A stretch of 64,000 nt of DNA from Luidia sarsii (GCA_949987565.1 OX465103.1:23378325-23442324), one strand, 5' to 3'; positions 12,613 to 24,650 are shown, numbered from the stretch's first letter. Program-made: numbers and translations. Notes: generated from the sequence alone by a model not told the origin.

Positions 12613-12970
12613 AGAATGAGTGGACAAGTCCACAATGGCGCTATTGGTAGCGCTGAAAACACATTTTGGTCAAACCGTACAGCCGCCTTTGGTCAGAATA
12701 CCAACTGTGGCGTCATTATAAATCGATCAAAGCCCATCTGTTCGACCGCGTTGGTCGAGGTGCATCGCAAGCCCTTATTACTTATGGTAAAGCCAGGACA
12801 AGTGTTTGAGACACGATTTCCTCATCAACAAAACTTGTTGTGGCCGGCGTGTGTACAGTGCAGAACTATAGGAAAAACAGCGGTGAAACTGGGACAAAAC
12901 ATCAATAGAAATGAGAGTGGATGATAGGCCTCGACCTTAATCTGAACTGAAGCGATGGTTGCCCTACTAA

Positions 12971-13180
12971 TGGACATCGTTTAGAAAGGCTCATGCATGG
13001 ATAGAGATGATTTATATAGCTGATTTATATGCTAAGCAAGACCGAGGCCAAGATACTCCTGGTGTCAGGGTTGTCTATGATGCTACCGCCAATGAAGCTC
13101 GTGTATCTTTTCTAAACGGCAATAATTCCGTGGAGTATATTATGCCCATTCTCCTTATTACAATTGTGTGGTGTCCGTAG
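12971..13180 (+). pseudogene. Possible BEL/Pao-type reverse-transcriptase fragment
   Basis: An open stretch of about 69 codons between two stops, with no methionine needed. Near its centre it reads GVRVVYDATANEARVSFLN. Reverse transcriptases of BEL/Pao LTR retrotransposons typically carry an (R/K)(V/I)V(F/Y)DASA...SLND motif in their N-terminal part; the R-V-V-Y-D-A-T-A core and following S-L-N fit this, but the rest is unclear. No other polymerase motif, LTR or integrase is adjacent. It could be chance, and is at best a short decayed scrap. Confidence 0.3.
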
Positions 13181-13312
13181 ACAGCTCATCCCGCTTCATG
13201 CCCATGCAAACCTCCAAACGCGGTGTCCTCATCCTAGTTCCCCCTCCCACTCAACGCGTGCGAACCACAGTCTGGTACCCTTTTCGGCGACGCGTTAATC
13301 AGTATATGGTGA

Positions 13313-13707
13313 CTTCGACGAGGGAGTTATATAACAGGAACGACATGTGACGCTCAACCACCGTCGTTGAGCTATGCTGGTACCCCGTAAATTGTGTGAG
13401 GACCATACAAGGGCGTGTTTTGTAAACCAGCGTAGGTTAGGCTTAGGGCGTTACGGTTAGGGTTATGGTTACGGTTACGGTTAGAGTTCGGGTTGGGTTA
13501 GCGTTAGTGATAGAGTTAGGGTTAGGATTAGGATAAGGATTAAGGTTGTTTCGTGCTTGTGCCTGTAACTACCTGAGAAATGAATAAATGAATGAATGAA
13601 TGAATGGGGGAGGCCTCAGCAAAACCTGGCTTTGCACATGCGCACTTATAGCTTAGCCACGGTGGTTAAGTGTCATACGTCGTGACGCATATATGCCTCC
13701 GACGAGG
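13313..13707 (+). mobile_element. Foldback element A with telomere-like core
   Basis: The ends form imperfect terminal inverted repeats of about 60 bases. The left arm has ACGACATGTGACGCTCAACC then ACCGTCGTTGAGCTATG. The right arm, read back, has ACGACGTATGACACTTAACC then ACCGTGGCTAAGCTAT. Inside are a left module (ACCATACAAGGGCGTGTTTTG), a degenerate TTAGGG core at about 13432-13546, and a right module with an (AATG)n microsatellite at 13577-13605. The left arm matches the reverse-complemented right end of element B, and the right arm matches element D. No coding capacity, so probably a non-autonomous DNA transposon. Class is unproven. Confidence 0.8.
13432..13546 (+). repeat. Interstitial TTAGGG-like array (core of A)
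   Basis: Degenerate hexamers including GTTAGG, GTTACG, GTTAGA and GATTAG. TTAGGG is the telomere repeat of most non-arthropod animals, but here the array is short, degenerate and enclosed by transposon arms, so it is not a chromosome end. Confidence 0.85.
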
Positions 13708-13773
13708 ACAGCATGCAGACTAAAAGAGGGAGTGCCGTCAGGACGATTCGAGCTTCGGTGACTTAACGTTTAG

Positions 13774-14271
13774 AATTGCGAGGGTCTAATCTACTGCTCC
13801 TTCCGTAACCTCCCCAAAACCCAAATCACCACTCTTTTACACCATTCTATGGGTAATGCTTGCCGTGAGCACCAACATGGAGCGTGGCATTTATTTCATT
13901 TAATAGAAATATTGTAGAATCTGAATTCTGCTCAAATTGGTATTACTGAGCAATTATACAATCGTAAACACAATCAGCTTCACTTCTTCCATTATTATCA
14001 TGTCCCTTTCCTGAGAGGCTGAGGATTAAAAACCAGAAATCAAAAACTCATTGAGCAAAAAAATCTGGAAAACCTTAAGCCTGCCTGCACTTCCTTTAGA
14101 CAACGTACTTCTCCTTATTTTGAATTATTTCAACCTGAAATCTTGACTGATCAGCGTCGCAAGCTAGAATGGCGTGTCCTTGCCTTGCTTGGCCTTAGCC
14201 CCCTTCAGCAGCTTCTGTTATACACATTTCCTTCCTGCAACGCCCTCACGCTGCATTCGTCAGCCGATTAG
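13774..14271 (+). pseudogene. Decayed AT-rich reading frame of unknown origin
   Basis: One frame stays readable for about 165 codons with two in-frame stops (about 13915 and 14020). Sections are KNLENLKPACTSFRQRTSPY and FELFQPEILTDQRRKLEWRV, followed by a Leu-rich end. The look (charged middle, Leu-rich C-terminus, AT-rich third positions unlike the surrounding GC-balanced DNA) suggests a former coding segment, possibly of a mobile element. I recognise no family. It may be chance. Confidence 0.25.
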
Positions 14272-16690
14272 ACAATGTTTGCCTGCTACACATGCGTACC
14301 GCAGGCAAAGGAAATTAACCCATCCCATCGAGTATGGCGCTCACTGACCACAGCACGAATACACGCGTGCGTCATGGGCATAGAGGCCCTCACTCTATGC
14401 AGCAATCGGTGGTATAGGGTTGTGTACAAACTTCAAGTCCTGCGCAACTTAAAATTTCCCCTAAAGGGGGTTTGCACACACACTTCAACCTTAAAATTTG
14501 GGTTGAGGTTACGTTAAGGGGTAGAGGTATAGGCACGGGATTAGGGTATAGTCTGGTCTAACCCTGACCCACTGCCCTAACCCTTGATTTTTAGACTTTG
14601 CGCAATTAAGGGACCTACGCAAACAGACACGTCTCCCGAGCTTTGGGTGAGTATAGAGCTGAATGTTTCGGTTGAGTAGGCCTAAGTCGCAGAACGCCAG
14701 TGGTGCTCGCCATCCTTGACGGGTACAACTCGCAAAAAAAAAGGGGGAAAGGGGCCACGCTACCTTTGTGAAATCGATCGGATCCAAATGTTCTCTCGCT
14801 CGGCCGTCTTTAAGGGACGCTCGGTACACATGTGGGTGGGGCAGGGGAAGACAACTTGGACGATTGCCGGTGAGGTCTTTATTCCGCGGTACATGAAACC
14901 GTATCCCATCGCTTCTGTAATTGTATTAGGGAATACTGCTTGCTTACTTTTCCCACCCACCCCCCCCCCCACGCACTGTGTTTTCTTTCTTAAATAGAGC
15001 ATATGGGGGGAATAGGGTGTCACAGTCTCGCGACCCTAACGGAGTGATTGAAGCTCTCACAACACCGCGGTTGTTTTGGCATCGCCGGCCAGGCCGGGTC
15101 CCCTTATGTAGAATCGGGTCGAAGTGAAAACCGAGATGCGCTACTGAAAAAAACAACCACATGCGTTAAGGGGATCCTTCCTCCTCTCATTCCCCCCTCG
15201 AGTCCCCCTCTCAGACAACTATAGCCTCGGTACTGTGCTGAGGTGTTGGTCAATACCTACCCAACACACTGACCAGTCGTCGGTCACAATACCCGCTGAT
15301 TAATTACATTCTCGGTGGGAAAAAAAGGTTCCAACTGTTCGATTGGGTTGGTCGACTTTAATTGCAAATCCCCAATGTTTAGGGTTCACACCAGTGGACG
15401 TGTACGTGTACGTACCGGCAGACGATGTTCCCCGATGCCAATTCGCAGTCCAACCACGCGCTGGCCAGCACGAATTGAATTCCAACGGGTCAACGCAGAA
15501 CTATACGGCCCACACCAATGTGTAGACTGAATGGCTCATTGCTATTGCCAAACAGGAGTTCACAATATTATAGGTATTTCTTAATATCTATGCAAAGCGA
15601 GATTAATAGTTGTTCCCTTCTGCTTTTGGTTTATCTTTTCTTGACATAATTATTCTTCAACAAAATCGAAAATTATCTTAGGAACAACGGGTAAGGTCTC
15701 TTGAATTTACCACCATCTTGGAAATCTAGCGCCATTAGGCTCAATGGATACAATTTGCATGACTATTAATAAAGGCCTAAATTCCCTCCGTGTTGCAGTG
15801 TAGGGGGCTGCCTGTGTGGACTAAACGCACATAAGAACCGCGCCGAGGTTCTACGGTACCGTACCTCAATAATATTTCTTTGCAACACAACCTCTTGCCT
15901 GTGTCATAGAATCCTTCCGCCAGACCCCTAGTATGGCGTGTCTTGTTGTATACAACGCCACATATAAACGACTATGTGCAGATAACATGGAATTGTGATA
16001 TGTCGCTTTAGTTGCATTTGCTGCCAAATTACACATTCCTGATCATTGATATATCATTAAATATAGGCATAATTTGATATCCTTATAATATGTCTGTACT
16101 TACGAGGGGCTGCTATATAAAAAGGTACTTTTTAATTGTTTATGTGGTCTGAAGTCTCTTCCTTATTGTCATCGTTTTTTTCCCCCTTTTCCTCTTTCGT
16201 TCTTCCGCCTTTGCTCACTATTGCCCACCTCTCTTTGTGCCAAGTTCTGCGGGTTTTCCAGTGTGGCCCCATTCTGCCGGTTTTTTGTTTTTATGTAAAG
16301 GGGCCTACGTATGTCGCAAATGAAATCTGACCATATTGTCGACATGGACAATTCAATAAGGCAACTGACGAGAGCACGGCGCTGTATAGTTTTGGAAACG
16401 TGCCAGCGGGGAGACAAACAAAAAAACGGGAAACGAGTGGAAGGCGGTTTGACAATCATAGCAGCGTGTGCAGCCAGCTATCGGTGCGCACGTGATTACG
16501 ATGCGATGAAGGCAGCAAGTTCTGACTGCATGCTGAGCAACCCCACGGTGACCGCCTTACACAGTTCTCGCCGAGTGACACACTTATCCTTTGCGAGGCC
16601 ATGCAACCAACCTGGTGCATCCTTGACCTACCACTCTCCTTCTCCCTGTACCTGTTATAGTAGGGCCTACCCGTCTCGTTCTCCGCCAAT
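14272..16690. other. Unannotated stretch
   Basis: No gene recognised. Features seen are a TTAGGG-like scrap near 14500-14560, poly-A/G runs near 14735 and 14960, and an AT-rich segment from 15540 to 16140. Frames on both strands have no known motifs. Confidence 0.35.
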
Positions 16691-16935
16691 ATCTTCGTCT
16701 CCATCTCTGTCTCTATCTGTCTCAGTCTCTGCCACTTTTTTTCTTTCTAGATCTCCCCTCTCTCGTTCTTCTCCCTCTCCCTGCGTGTCTTTGATTATGT
16801 CTCTCTCTCTGACTGTCGCTCCATTCCTTCTCCTAAACCTCCCTGATTCTGTTTTTGTATCTGTTGCTCTCATTTTCTCTTAGCCTCATCCCCACTTTCT
16901 CTCTCTCTCTTGCTCTCTCTCTCTCTTTCTCACCT
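16690..16935 (-). repeat. CT-rich microsatellite tract
   Basis: TCTCTCTGTCTC-type repeat, pyrimidine-rich on the plus strand. The Ser/Leu-rich frames through it are repeat artefacts. Confidence 0.85.
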
Positions 16936-17097
16936 TGACCCGACCGTATCTGTCAATATTAACCCCCTTTTCTCTTTGATTTGGCAGTCAATTTGGAAGG
17001 CGATCAAAGACTCAGGGAAGAGGCCGGACGTCGGGCGGGCGGGCGGGCCGCGGCGGGTATGTGGAACGGTGGGAAGGAGGCGGCGGGGAGGAAAATC

Positions 17098-17098
17098 G

Positions 17099-17156
<58 letters not shown>

Positions 17157-17515
17157 GAGAGACAGACAGACACAGAGACAGACAGACAGACAGACAGACA
17201 AACCATACAGCTAGAGTGACAGAGATACAAAAAGAGACAGAGAGATACAAAGATACAAAAACAGACAGAGAGACAGAAGGATTTTTGATTTTGCAAAGAA
17301 AAACTTTATTTACAAATGAGAGAGAAGGAATAAGAGGTCAGTATTGTTTGACAACTAATAAATTAGGAAGGAGACACACAGAGAGACAGAGAGACAGAGA
17401 GAGACAGAGAGACCGGTACAGAGAAAGAGACAGGGAGAGAGAGAGAAGGGGAGATACAGTGAGACACAGAGAGAGACGGGGACAGATAGGGAGAGCAAGA
17501 CATAGAGAGACAAAT
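17098..17515 (+). repeat. GA / CAGA microsatellite tract
   Basis: A (GA)n run at 17103-17160 passes into CAGA tetramers (17160-17205), then an interrupted AGAGACAGAGAGATACA field to about 17515, broken by a non-repetitive insert near 17280-17360. Both strands give spurious long frames. Confidence 0.9.
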
Positions 17516-18905
17516 AAAGGGTTAGGCCTATAGATAGCCACACCCGATTGGCTCATGTCATAGACCAACCTTAATGTCGAGGCGGAAGGGGTGGACACGG
17601 AATCAAATTCATTTTGTCTTCCGCGCTGGTGCGTTCACCAGGAAGGTCTGCCCGCGGCCGGCCGGTTGTGCCATGGGGCGGGGCTGCGATGTTTACGCGG
17701 TGCAAAACCCGGCGGGTACGGGTCGGGGGCCGGCGGTAGCCCCCGGGGGAACCGCTGCCGTCACCCTTTTTTTTCCTCGGCGCGAAATATTAAGCTCCGT
17801 GTGATTCGTACCGGAAAGACAAGACCGGGGGGTTGGCCGCTGGAAGTGGATCGCGTTCTTCATGGATCAGGGATTACAACTTTACCTCTCTCATGTGTGG
17901 GCTTACGTGAGGTGAGTTGTGGGGTACCAGAACAATGGGTGGGTACTCAGAACAATGGGACCGCTCCTTGTGGGGTACTTTTTTTGGTACCCCATAAGTT
18001 TTTCACGAAACTGATTAGGGCCTATTTTGAATTCACTTAGAAAGGAGGTATTTCCGAGGTATGTTTATCCGTCGCAAATAGAACTAGGCGATATTATATA
18101 AGGGACGTTCGCTAGAAATTTCAGCCTAGGAAAGTGATTCTGGTTCGAAAGGAAGCGATTTGAATTAGGCTTTTCTGAGAGTGTTTTTTAGTACACGAGA
18201 ACAAAGGAAATGCCCAACAAGTATACGCGTGTACAGGTCGGTGTGTGTACGTATGGTTCCAAAGAACTGAGTGACAGACAATTTACGTGTACAGTATTCT
18301 GAGTCCTTTATCGGCATGACATTTCCCTATGATTCACCCCAAAAAATCTTCAGACAAGATTTTTTAGATCGCCATATTCTGAAGAGGTATACAAGTCAAG
18401 GAATAGCTCTGGGAAAACGTATTTGAAAAGCTACTGAGGTATTGTAAATCCGACTAAACCGTTGTAATGAGTAAACTGCATTCGATTTGCGTCGAGCTCT
18501 AAAACATGCTGCGTGAACACTTTTGCCAGGTAAAGTGTCAGCCCACTCAGGTTATGCATGTTCGTTGTCAGACAACGACGGCCTGATGCGATTGCGTTTG
18601 AACTGAGAGACGGCGGACATCGTTCAGTCTCACCTTTCACATACGCGTGCATGTCTCCGCCTAGGAATCTGTCGGGCTCCATGGATAGAAGGAATTGCAG
18701 CTGCAGTTTGGGAGAGGTACGGTTTACTTGTAGGGGACGGTATACACGACTATTCGCAGCAATGCCCAAGCTCACCCGGCGTCTTGAATCCATGGGAAGA
18801 AGGGGGGGAGAAGGGTATATAGGCCAGGATTGGGGATAATCTTTGAACTTTGGATCGCAGCTGTCTATTAGAGTGTGTAGCAGCCCCGCACGCGACCCCC
18901 CCCCC
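17516..18905. other. Unannotated; GC-rich left part, AT-rich right part
   Basis: 17575-17860 is GC- and CpG-rich with frames open on chance grounds. From about 18050 the composition is AT-rich. A short near-duplication, AGAACAATGGG, occurs at 17930 and 17951. No gene recognised. Confidence 0.35.
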
Positions 18906-18907
18906 CA

Positions 18908-19025
18908 AGTATATACACGAGGTCTATGGAGAGCCACGAACACCAATATAATGCGCGGGTTTCATGTATCAATATATTCACGACCACCCGTTTCGACGGC
19001 ACACATGTTCACATGTGCGAGTATA
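18908..19025 (+). repeat. Diverged half-copy of the 54.3-kb foldback arm
   Basis: TACACGAGGTCTATGGAGAG followed by CCAATATAATGCGCGGGTTT and CATG aligns with the left arm of the large foldback at 54275-54867 (TACACGAGGTCTATGGGGAG, CCAATCAAATACGCGGAAAT, CATG), and an ACACATGTTCACATG segment follows. No opposing arm is found nearby, so this is a solo arm or a half-deleted copy. Confidence 0.5.
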
Positions 19026-19434
19026 ATTGTGAAGGACGGCCCAAATGAACGAATATGACCAAAATGAAACATCTCGAGCGGATGACCGAGCGGGAAAAGA
19101 GACGGAAAAGATACAAACTGTAATGCAGGAGCTATAGTGTCCAACGAGAAAACTACAAAATGAGAGACAGAAAAAAAGGAGTGAAAGTCTGATTGATTTT
19201 GGTCCGTTTTCCCGCCCACGGGCAAGCGAAGGGACGGGGATCAATTGACGTGGTGAGGACAAACATGTCCCGGCCAATCTAGTCAGACATCCACAGCTCC
19301 TTGTCTCCTTTACATCCCGACCAAGCCGACTACACGACCGAGAGACTCCATCGACAAACGCCATTCCTCCCTCCTTCCTCGCCGGGAAGGAGTTCAACGG
19401 AACGCGACAACCCGCCCCGAGACAGCTAACACTA
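19026..19434. other. Unannotated stretch
   Basis: No repeat family or gene seen. The minus-strand long frames here enter from the neighbouring CCCT array. Confidence 0.35.
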
Positions 19435-19437
19435 TTG

Positions 19438-19875
19438 ATCTCTCCCTCACTCTCTCCCTCCCTCCCGCCCGCCCGCCCTCCCTCTCTCCCTCCCTCCCTC
19501 CCTCCCTCCCTCCCTCCCTCCCTCCCTCCCTCCCTCCCTCCCTCCCTCCCTCCCTCCCTCCCTCCCTCCCTCCCTCCCTCCCTCCCTCCTTCACTCCCTC
19601 CCTCCCTTCCCCTACCCATCCCGATCCATCCCTCCGTCCGTCCGTCCCTCCGTCTGTCCCTCCATTCCTCCCCTCCCTCCCTCCCTAACTGATCCCCCTC
19701 ACTCCCCTCTCTCTCCCTCCCTCCTCTCTCGCTCCATTCGTCCGTCCCTCCATCCGTCCGTCCGTCCCTCCTTCCCTTCCTCCCTCCCTGGTCCCCTCCC
19801 ACCCCTCTCTCCCCCTCCTCTCTCGCTCCCCCGTCTCGCTCCCTCCCTCCCTCCGTCCCTCCGTCCCTCCGCCCC
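19438..19875 (-). repeat. CCCT tetranucleotide array
   Basis: CCCT tetramers, almost pure from 19485 to 19590, with CCGT/CCAT variants on the right. The plus-strand frame gives Pro/Ser/Leu repeats and the minus-strand frame Gly/Arg/Glu repeats, both artefacts. Confidence 0.95.
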
Positions 19876-19927
19876 TCACTCCCAAATGAATATAAATATT
19901 ATTCAATATTATTAAAAAAATATAGCC

Positions 19928-20880
19928 TATCTGAGTCCGCCGGACATCTGAGACTGCCGGACATCTGAGACCGCCGGACATCTGAGACCGCCGGACATCT
20001 GAGACCGCCGGACATCTGAGACCGCCGGACATCTGAGACCGCCGGACATCTGAGACCGGCGGACATCTGAGACCGGCGGACATATGAGTCCTCCGGATAT
20101 CTGAGTCCGACGGACATCTGAGTCCGCCGGACATTTGAGACCGCCGGACATATGAGTCCTCCGGATATCTGAGACCGCCGGACATCTGAGACCGGCGGAC
20201 ATCTGAGACCGGCGGACATCTGAGTCCGACGGACATCTGAGACCGCCGGACATCTGAGACCGCCGGACATCTGAGACCGGCGGACATCTGAGACCGGCGG
20301 ACATCTGAGTCCGACGGACATCTGAGACCGCCGGACATCTGAGACCGCCGAACATCTGAGACCGCCGGACTTCTGAGACCGCCGGACATCTGAGTCCGCC
20401 GGACATCTGAGACCGAGGGCATATGAGTCCTCCGGATATCTGAGACCGCCGGACATCTGAGACCGCCGGACATCTGAGACCGCCGGACATCTGAGACCGG
20501 CGGACATCTGAGACCGGCGGACATCTGAGTCCGACGGACATCTGAGACCGCCGGACATCTGAGACCGCCGGACATCTGAGACCGCCGGACATCTGAAACC
20601 GCCGGTCATCTGAGTCCGCCGGACATCTGAGACCGCCGGACATGAGTCCTCCAGATATCTGAGACCGGCGGACATCTGAGACCGCCGGACATCTGAGACC
20701 GGCGGACATCTGAGACCGCCGGACATCTGAGACCGCCGGACATCTGAGTCCGCCGGACATCTGGGACCGCCGGACATCTGAGTCCTCCGGATATCTGAGA
20801 CCGCCGGACATCTGAGACCGCCGGACATCTGAGTCCGCCGGACATCCGAGTCCGCCGGACATCCGAGTCCGCCGGACCTC
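19928..20880 (-). repeat. 17-bp minisatellite with higher-order structure, about 56 copies
   Basis: Consensus unit GACCGCCGGACATCTGA. Five recurrent variants are distinguished by their first nine bases: A GACCGCCGG, B GACCGGCGG, C GTCCGCCGG, D GTCCGACGG, E GTCCTCCGG followed by ATATCTGA. The order is not random: the series B-B-D-A-A-A-A-C-x-E-A occurs twice in succession (about 20270-20470 and 20490-20670). Three unit lengths make 51 bases and the unit has no stop on the minus strand, so that strand has frames of about 300 codons (MSGGLRCPAVSDVRR-type repeats). I read these as artefacts. Confidence 0.95.
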
Positions 20881-22125
20881 TTTTACGTGTCCATTCTGGC
20901 CCACCGTAAACTAGAACAGCAAAGCTAGGTCAATGTAACTTAAAGCATTGCCGCCCCAATCCTAACGCCAACTAGATCCTGTCCCAATTGTCGCTTACCA
21001 TGCGCCCCCTAGTGTTAGTTTACCTTTCGATTCGATATGCCAGCGATAAGAATCATTGTAAGATGGGCCCATTCAATTCACGGCTGCGTGTGGATCCGCG
21101 ACCCGACACACGATACCGTCCCATTTTGTCTGATATTCTTGCCAGGCGAGTGACTGCAACAAAACAAACCTGTGCACATCCTAAACAATACCGGGACGGA
21201 GATAGGATGGTTTTCATGGTGAGGATAATAGCAGTATAGGAGTGTAGGTTTGCGATGACACCGTGCAAACATTTCTCTTGTGCGAGTAGTATGTGCGGTT
21301 CTGAAAAGAGAAAAAGTCTTCAGGAGACCCTGTTCGTCTTCAGGAGTATACCGGGTCTCTTCCGATGGAACTTCGCTTGTGTATACTCACAGAAGCGAAG
21401 CATTCAATCAAAGTAACCCACACATCCACACACTGCATAAACCACACGGATTCACGGGTCTGCATGATTGAAGGCGGCGCGTACGCTCCTCATCTGAAAT
21501 TTCGATATAGCTATCCTCTCTGCAGTTATTATTATTCAGTGATCGCACTGGGGGGAAAAAATTGCCTTTTTATCACGCTGGGGTGGCAGACGGGAACCCA
21601 TGGTTTATCGCGTCTCGGCGCATTAACGGCCGGTGCGGTGAAGAGGACCGAGGGAGTCCTTCTCTCACCTCTCCCCCTCCCCTCTCCCTCTCCTCTCCTC
21701 TCCCCACCCCCCTGCTTGGCCACTTCGTGGCGTTCATAATTCATGAAGCGTTGGAGTAGCTGTTGGTTCAAGCACTCAATTAACTTCCTTCGTCCGAACT
21801 GATTCAGCGAGGGTTGGGTGGACAAAATTACCAGTGCTCGGCCCTTGTGTGAGCTCGACGAGGAACGTCTTTTCCGGAGAGAAAAGTGGCCTTCCGTACG
21901 TGGTGCCTTTAAAAAAAAAAATAGGCCTGCATCATAAGCACCTTCTTCTCTTCTCTTTTTTTCTTCGTCTAAAAAATGAATTGAACGTGGTTGACATCCC
22001 ATCCGAGCGATTTAAATTCATTCATGGAGAGTACACACGCCACAGATACGACATCAATTACATTGGTCATACGCTTCCCTGGTACGGTAGATCGCTCCTA
22101 TAAATACTCAACGAGCTCTCTCCTT
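20881..22125. other. Unannotated stretch
   Basis: No gene recognised. A CT-rich segment lies at about 21655-21715. Confidence 0.35.
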
Positions 22126-22180
22126 ATTTTTTATTATTTTATTTATTTATTTATTTATTTACATTTTTTTAATTTTTTTC
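22126..22180 (+). repeat. ATTT microsatellite
   Basis: A (TTTA)n run with flanking T runs, about 50 bases. It may be the A/T-rich tail of an unrecognised retroelement, but nothing adjacent supports that. Confidence 0.8.
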
Positions 22181-22289
22181 GGGGGTCAGCTTGTTTTCGG
22201 AAAAACTAAGAGGGATTTTTTTCTCCCTTAGCTGATCAGTGTGGTGGAATGTGTGATGATTCTGCCTGACTGGGGAGACGTGGAGCGAT

Positions 22290-22965
22290 GCCTTGCACGC
22301 CAAGATAGAGAGGAACTGGTATATGAAGAGTTGGTAGAGAGACAGACAGCGAGAGAGGAAAGGGCGAGTAGGTGGGAGAGGGAGATAAAGAGCGTAAGAG
22401 ATAGGGAGAGAAAGATAGAGAAAGAGAGAGAGAGAGATAGAGAAAGAGAGAGATAGAGAAAGAGAGGGAGAGAGAGAGAGAGAGAGGTATAGAAGAGCGA
22501 GACAGAAGGGGAGAGAGAGAAATAGAGGGCGAGAGAGAGAAAGAGCCAGTAGGTGGGAGAGGGAGATCAAGAGATAGATAGAGAGAGAACGTGAGAGTGA
22601 ACGAGAGAGAGTGAACGAAAGAGAGTGAACGAGAGAGATGGGGAGCGAGAAAGTGTGAGAGAGAGAGATACAGAGCGAGAGATATAGATAAAGAGCGAGT
22701 AGATGGAAGAGGGAGATCAGGGGAGAGAGAGCGATAGAGAGGGACAGAGAGCCTAGAGGTAAAGAGCGAGAGAGTGGGGGAGAGAGAGAGAGAGAAGGCG
22801 AGAGATAGAGAAAGAGCAAGTAGGTGGGAGAGGGAGATCAGGGGAGAGAGAGAGAGCGATAGAGAGGGATAGCGAAAGAGAGAAAGAGGTAGAGAGCGAG
22901 GCAGAAGCGGAAGGAGAGACATCGAGATCAAGATGGATATAGAGGGAGAGAGATAGAGAGCCTCC
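22290..22965 (+). repeat. GA-rich minisatellite tract
   Basis: GAGAGA-rich DNA with a longer internal unit: AGTAGGTGGGAGAGGGAGAT occurs near 22367, 22550 and 22819, with a variant near 22690, each followed by AAAG/CAAGAGAT or CAGGGGAG. Spacing is irregular (about 130-185 bases). Leu/Ser-rich minus-strand frames are artefacts. Confidence 0.92.
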
Positions 22966-22978
22966 CCTTTGTTTGCAT

Positions 22979-23165
22979 CTCAGCCTAGATAAATTGATTT
23001 AAGGCCCCCACATCAAATATATCCCTTACAACGTGTAAAGAAAAAAATGTTTGATGTGGGGGGGGGGTGACTTAAATTAATTTCTCTTAGCTGAGAAAGA
23101 TTAATGCAAGCACCCTTCCCTATCTCAATTATTTTCCTTTACACATTGTAGCGGAAGATGTTTAA
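22979..23165. repeat. Imperfect palindrome (hairpin-forming)
   Basis: The left arm CTCAGCCTAGATAAATTGAT, then TTAAGGCCCCCACATCAAA, is the inverse of TTTGATGTGGGG...TGACTTAAATTAATT with TCTTAGCTGAG ending near 23094. A second inverted pair, ACAACGTGTAAAG and CTTTACACATTGT (23145-23157), overlaps it. Likely a small foldback element remnant. Confidence 0.65.
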
Positions 23166-24215
23166 TTGCCTGATCCACCCCAAGCCACGGAGGCACGGAG
23201 GTATGTCCACGGAGATATTTATAAGAGCTGGCGTGACTGTCTCAATATGAGGCAGGGTTGGTGGAGGTGGTTGTGGGGGACGGAGGGTATGGGTTAGGGG
23301 GATGCCATCTCACATCGAGTGAGAATATAAATGGAAGTGGTTAAGCGGTGTCTTGATAAATGCTTACATTTTGTTTCACGCCAGATATAGGCGCACGTCT
23401 ATACAGGACTGTAAAAACGAACTGCATCTCATGCACTTCTGCAATGGCACATATTTTTTCCCGGCATAATACTGTTTCCTGTCACGTTTTCAACTGGTTT
23501 CTTTTTCTCCGTCTTTAAAAAAAAAATCATACCAGGCTGTATTTTCTTTGTTGGAGTTACCGTCTCTTCTCAGATCCGCACTTTATGATCCCCGCCAGGG
23601 AGATCGTACACACGGTGGGTTCGCCGGAAATTGGACATGAACAAGGAAAATGAGACGGGGATGGGTGGGAGGATACCCATCACTGATCGGGCGTGAAAAA
23701 CGAAGAACAATCCCACCCCCCCCCCCAGAGCGAATGATGGAGTGGCGACGCAATACGTGCAATGGACGACATCCCCCCCCCACCAGCTTACTTCAGTTTG
23801 GGGACTGTGCGTCCAGCCATATCATAGGAGCATGCGCAATAGGGTGTATCATAGGTTTTGGGGCGGGAGACTGGGAGAGGCCACGTACAATTGTCTTACA
23901 AGCGGTGGAGCGTAAAGTGCTGCCGAAGGTAACCCGAGCACATACTACCATCTGCTACCGAGATGATTCTGACATTATGCCGAACAGGCCCTATCAAACC
24001 ATTCATTCGCACAGCGAGGACCATTCTGGACCATTCTTGCTGTGTGGACCATTTTGGCAAAACCTGACAATCGGCGAACAAAATCCAAATTGGTTTTTTT
24101 TTTTTTTTTAAGTCATGCTTCTTTCTCCCAGTCAATCATTCAGCAAGACCGCACGGCATTAGCAAGACGTGGATCAATAATGATTACAAGTTTCACACTG
24201 CCTACTGCCTGAACT
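23166..24215. other. Unannotated stretch
   Basis: No gene recognised. Poly-C runs near 23716 and 23772, and short ACCATTCTGGACCATT near-repeats around 24020-24055. Confidence 0.35.
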
Positions 24216-24217
24216 GA

Positions 24218-24301
24218 CCAAAATGTCAGTCTCGAAAATTAATGTACAGGGCCCGACGTTTCGATTCTGGCAGGACCTTTCTCAAAGGCAGAATTCTGCG
24301 A
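24218..24301 (+). repeat. Half-copy of the GACGTTTCGAT hairpin family
   Basis: Contains GCCCGACGTTTCGATTCTGG then CAGGACCTTTCTCAAAGGCA. This matches the left arm and loop of the hairpin at 30806-30922. No second arm is present here. Confidence 0.65.
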
Positions 24302-24650
24302 TTTGAAAAAATAAATAAAAAATAAATATACGATATAGGACATGCCAGGATAATGCCAATAGTGCGCAGTGCAGTCATGAACCTGTTGCTTTATAGTGGG
24401 CCTGTGTCGTTTAAAGTGCATCCTATAGCTTTCACGTTTTTCTATGAGCCACCGAGGCCTCATTGAAAGCCAAGTGGAACGCTCGCCGAATGCGTAATCG
24501 GCTCGAGCCAGCGTGAGTCGTGAGGATAATTATCCCATCACGTAGTATACGTCCACGCTCGGGAACGTGCGTCGTCACGGACTGAGCATCGGTGGCACCT
24601 GGGACCGAATTACTCCGCCCTTTTCGGCTTCCGGCAACTGTATAATTATA
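24302..24650. other. Unannotated stretch
   Basis: AATAAATAAAAAATAAA run near 24310-24326; otherwise no repeat or gene seen. Confidence 0.35.

Noticed and set aside
13313..13707. Autonomous transposon with transposase
   Set aside because: No open frame of any length inside; only arms, modules and core.
19685..20904. Three overlapping minus-strand frames of about 300-325 codons with MSGGLRCPAVSDVRR-type repeats
   Set aside because: All three minus frames are open because the 17-bp unit has no stop on that strand. Frames drift from unit to unit and no signal peptide or unique domain exists.
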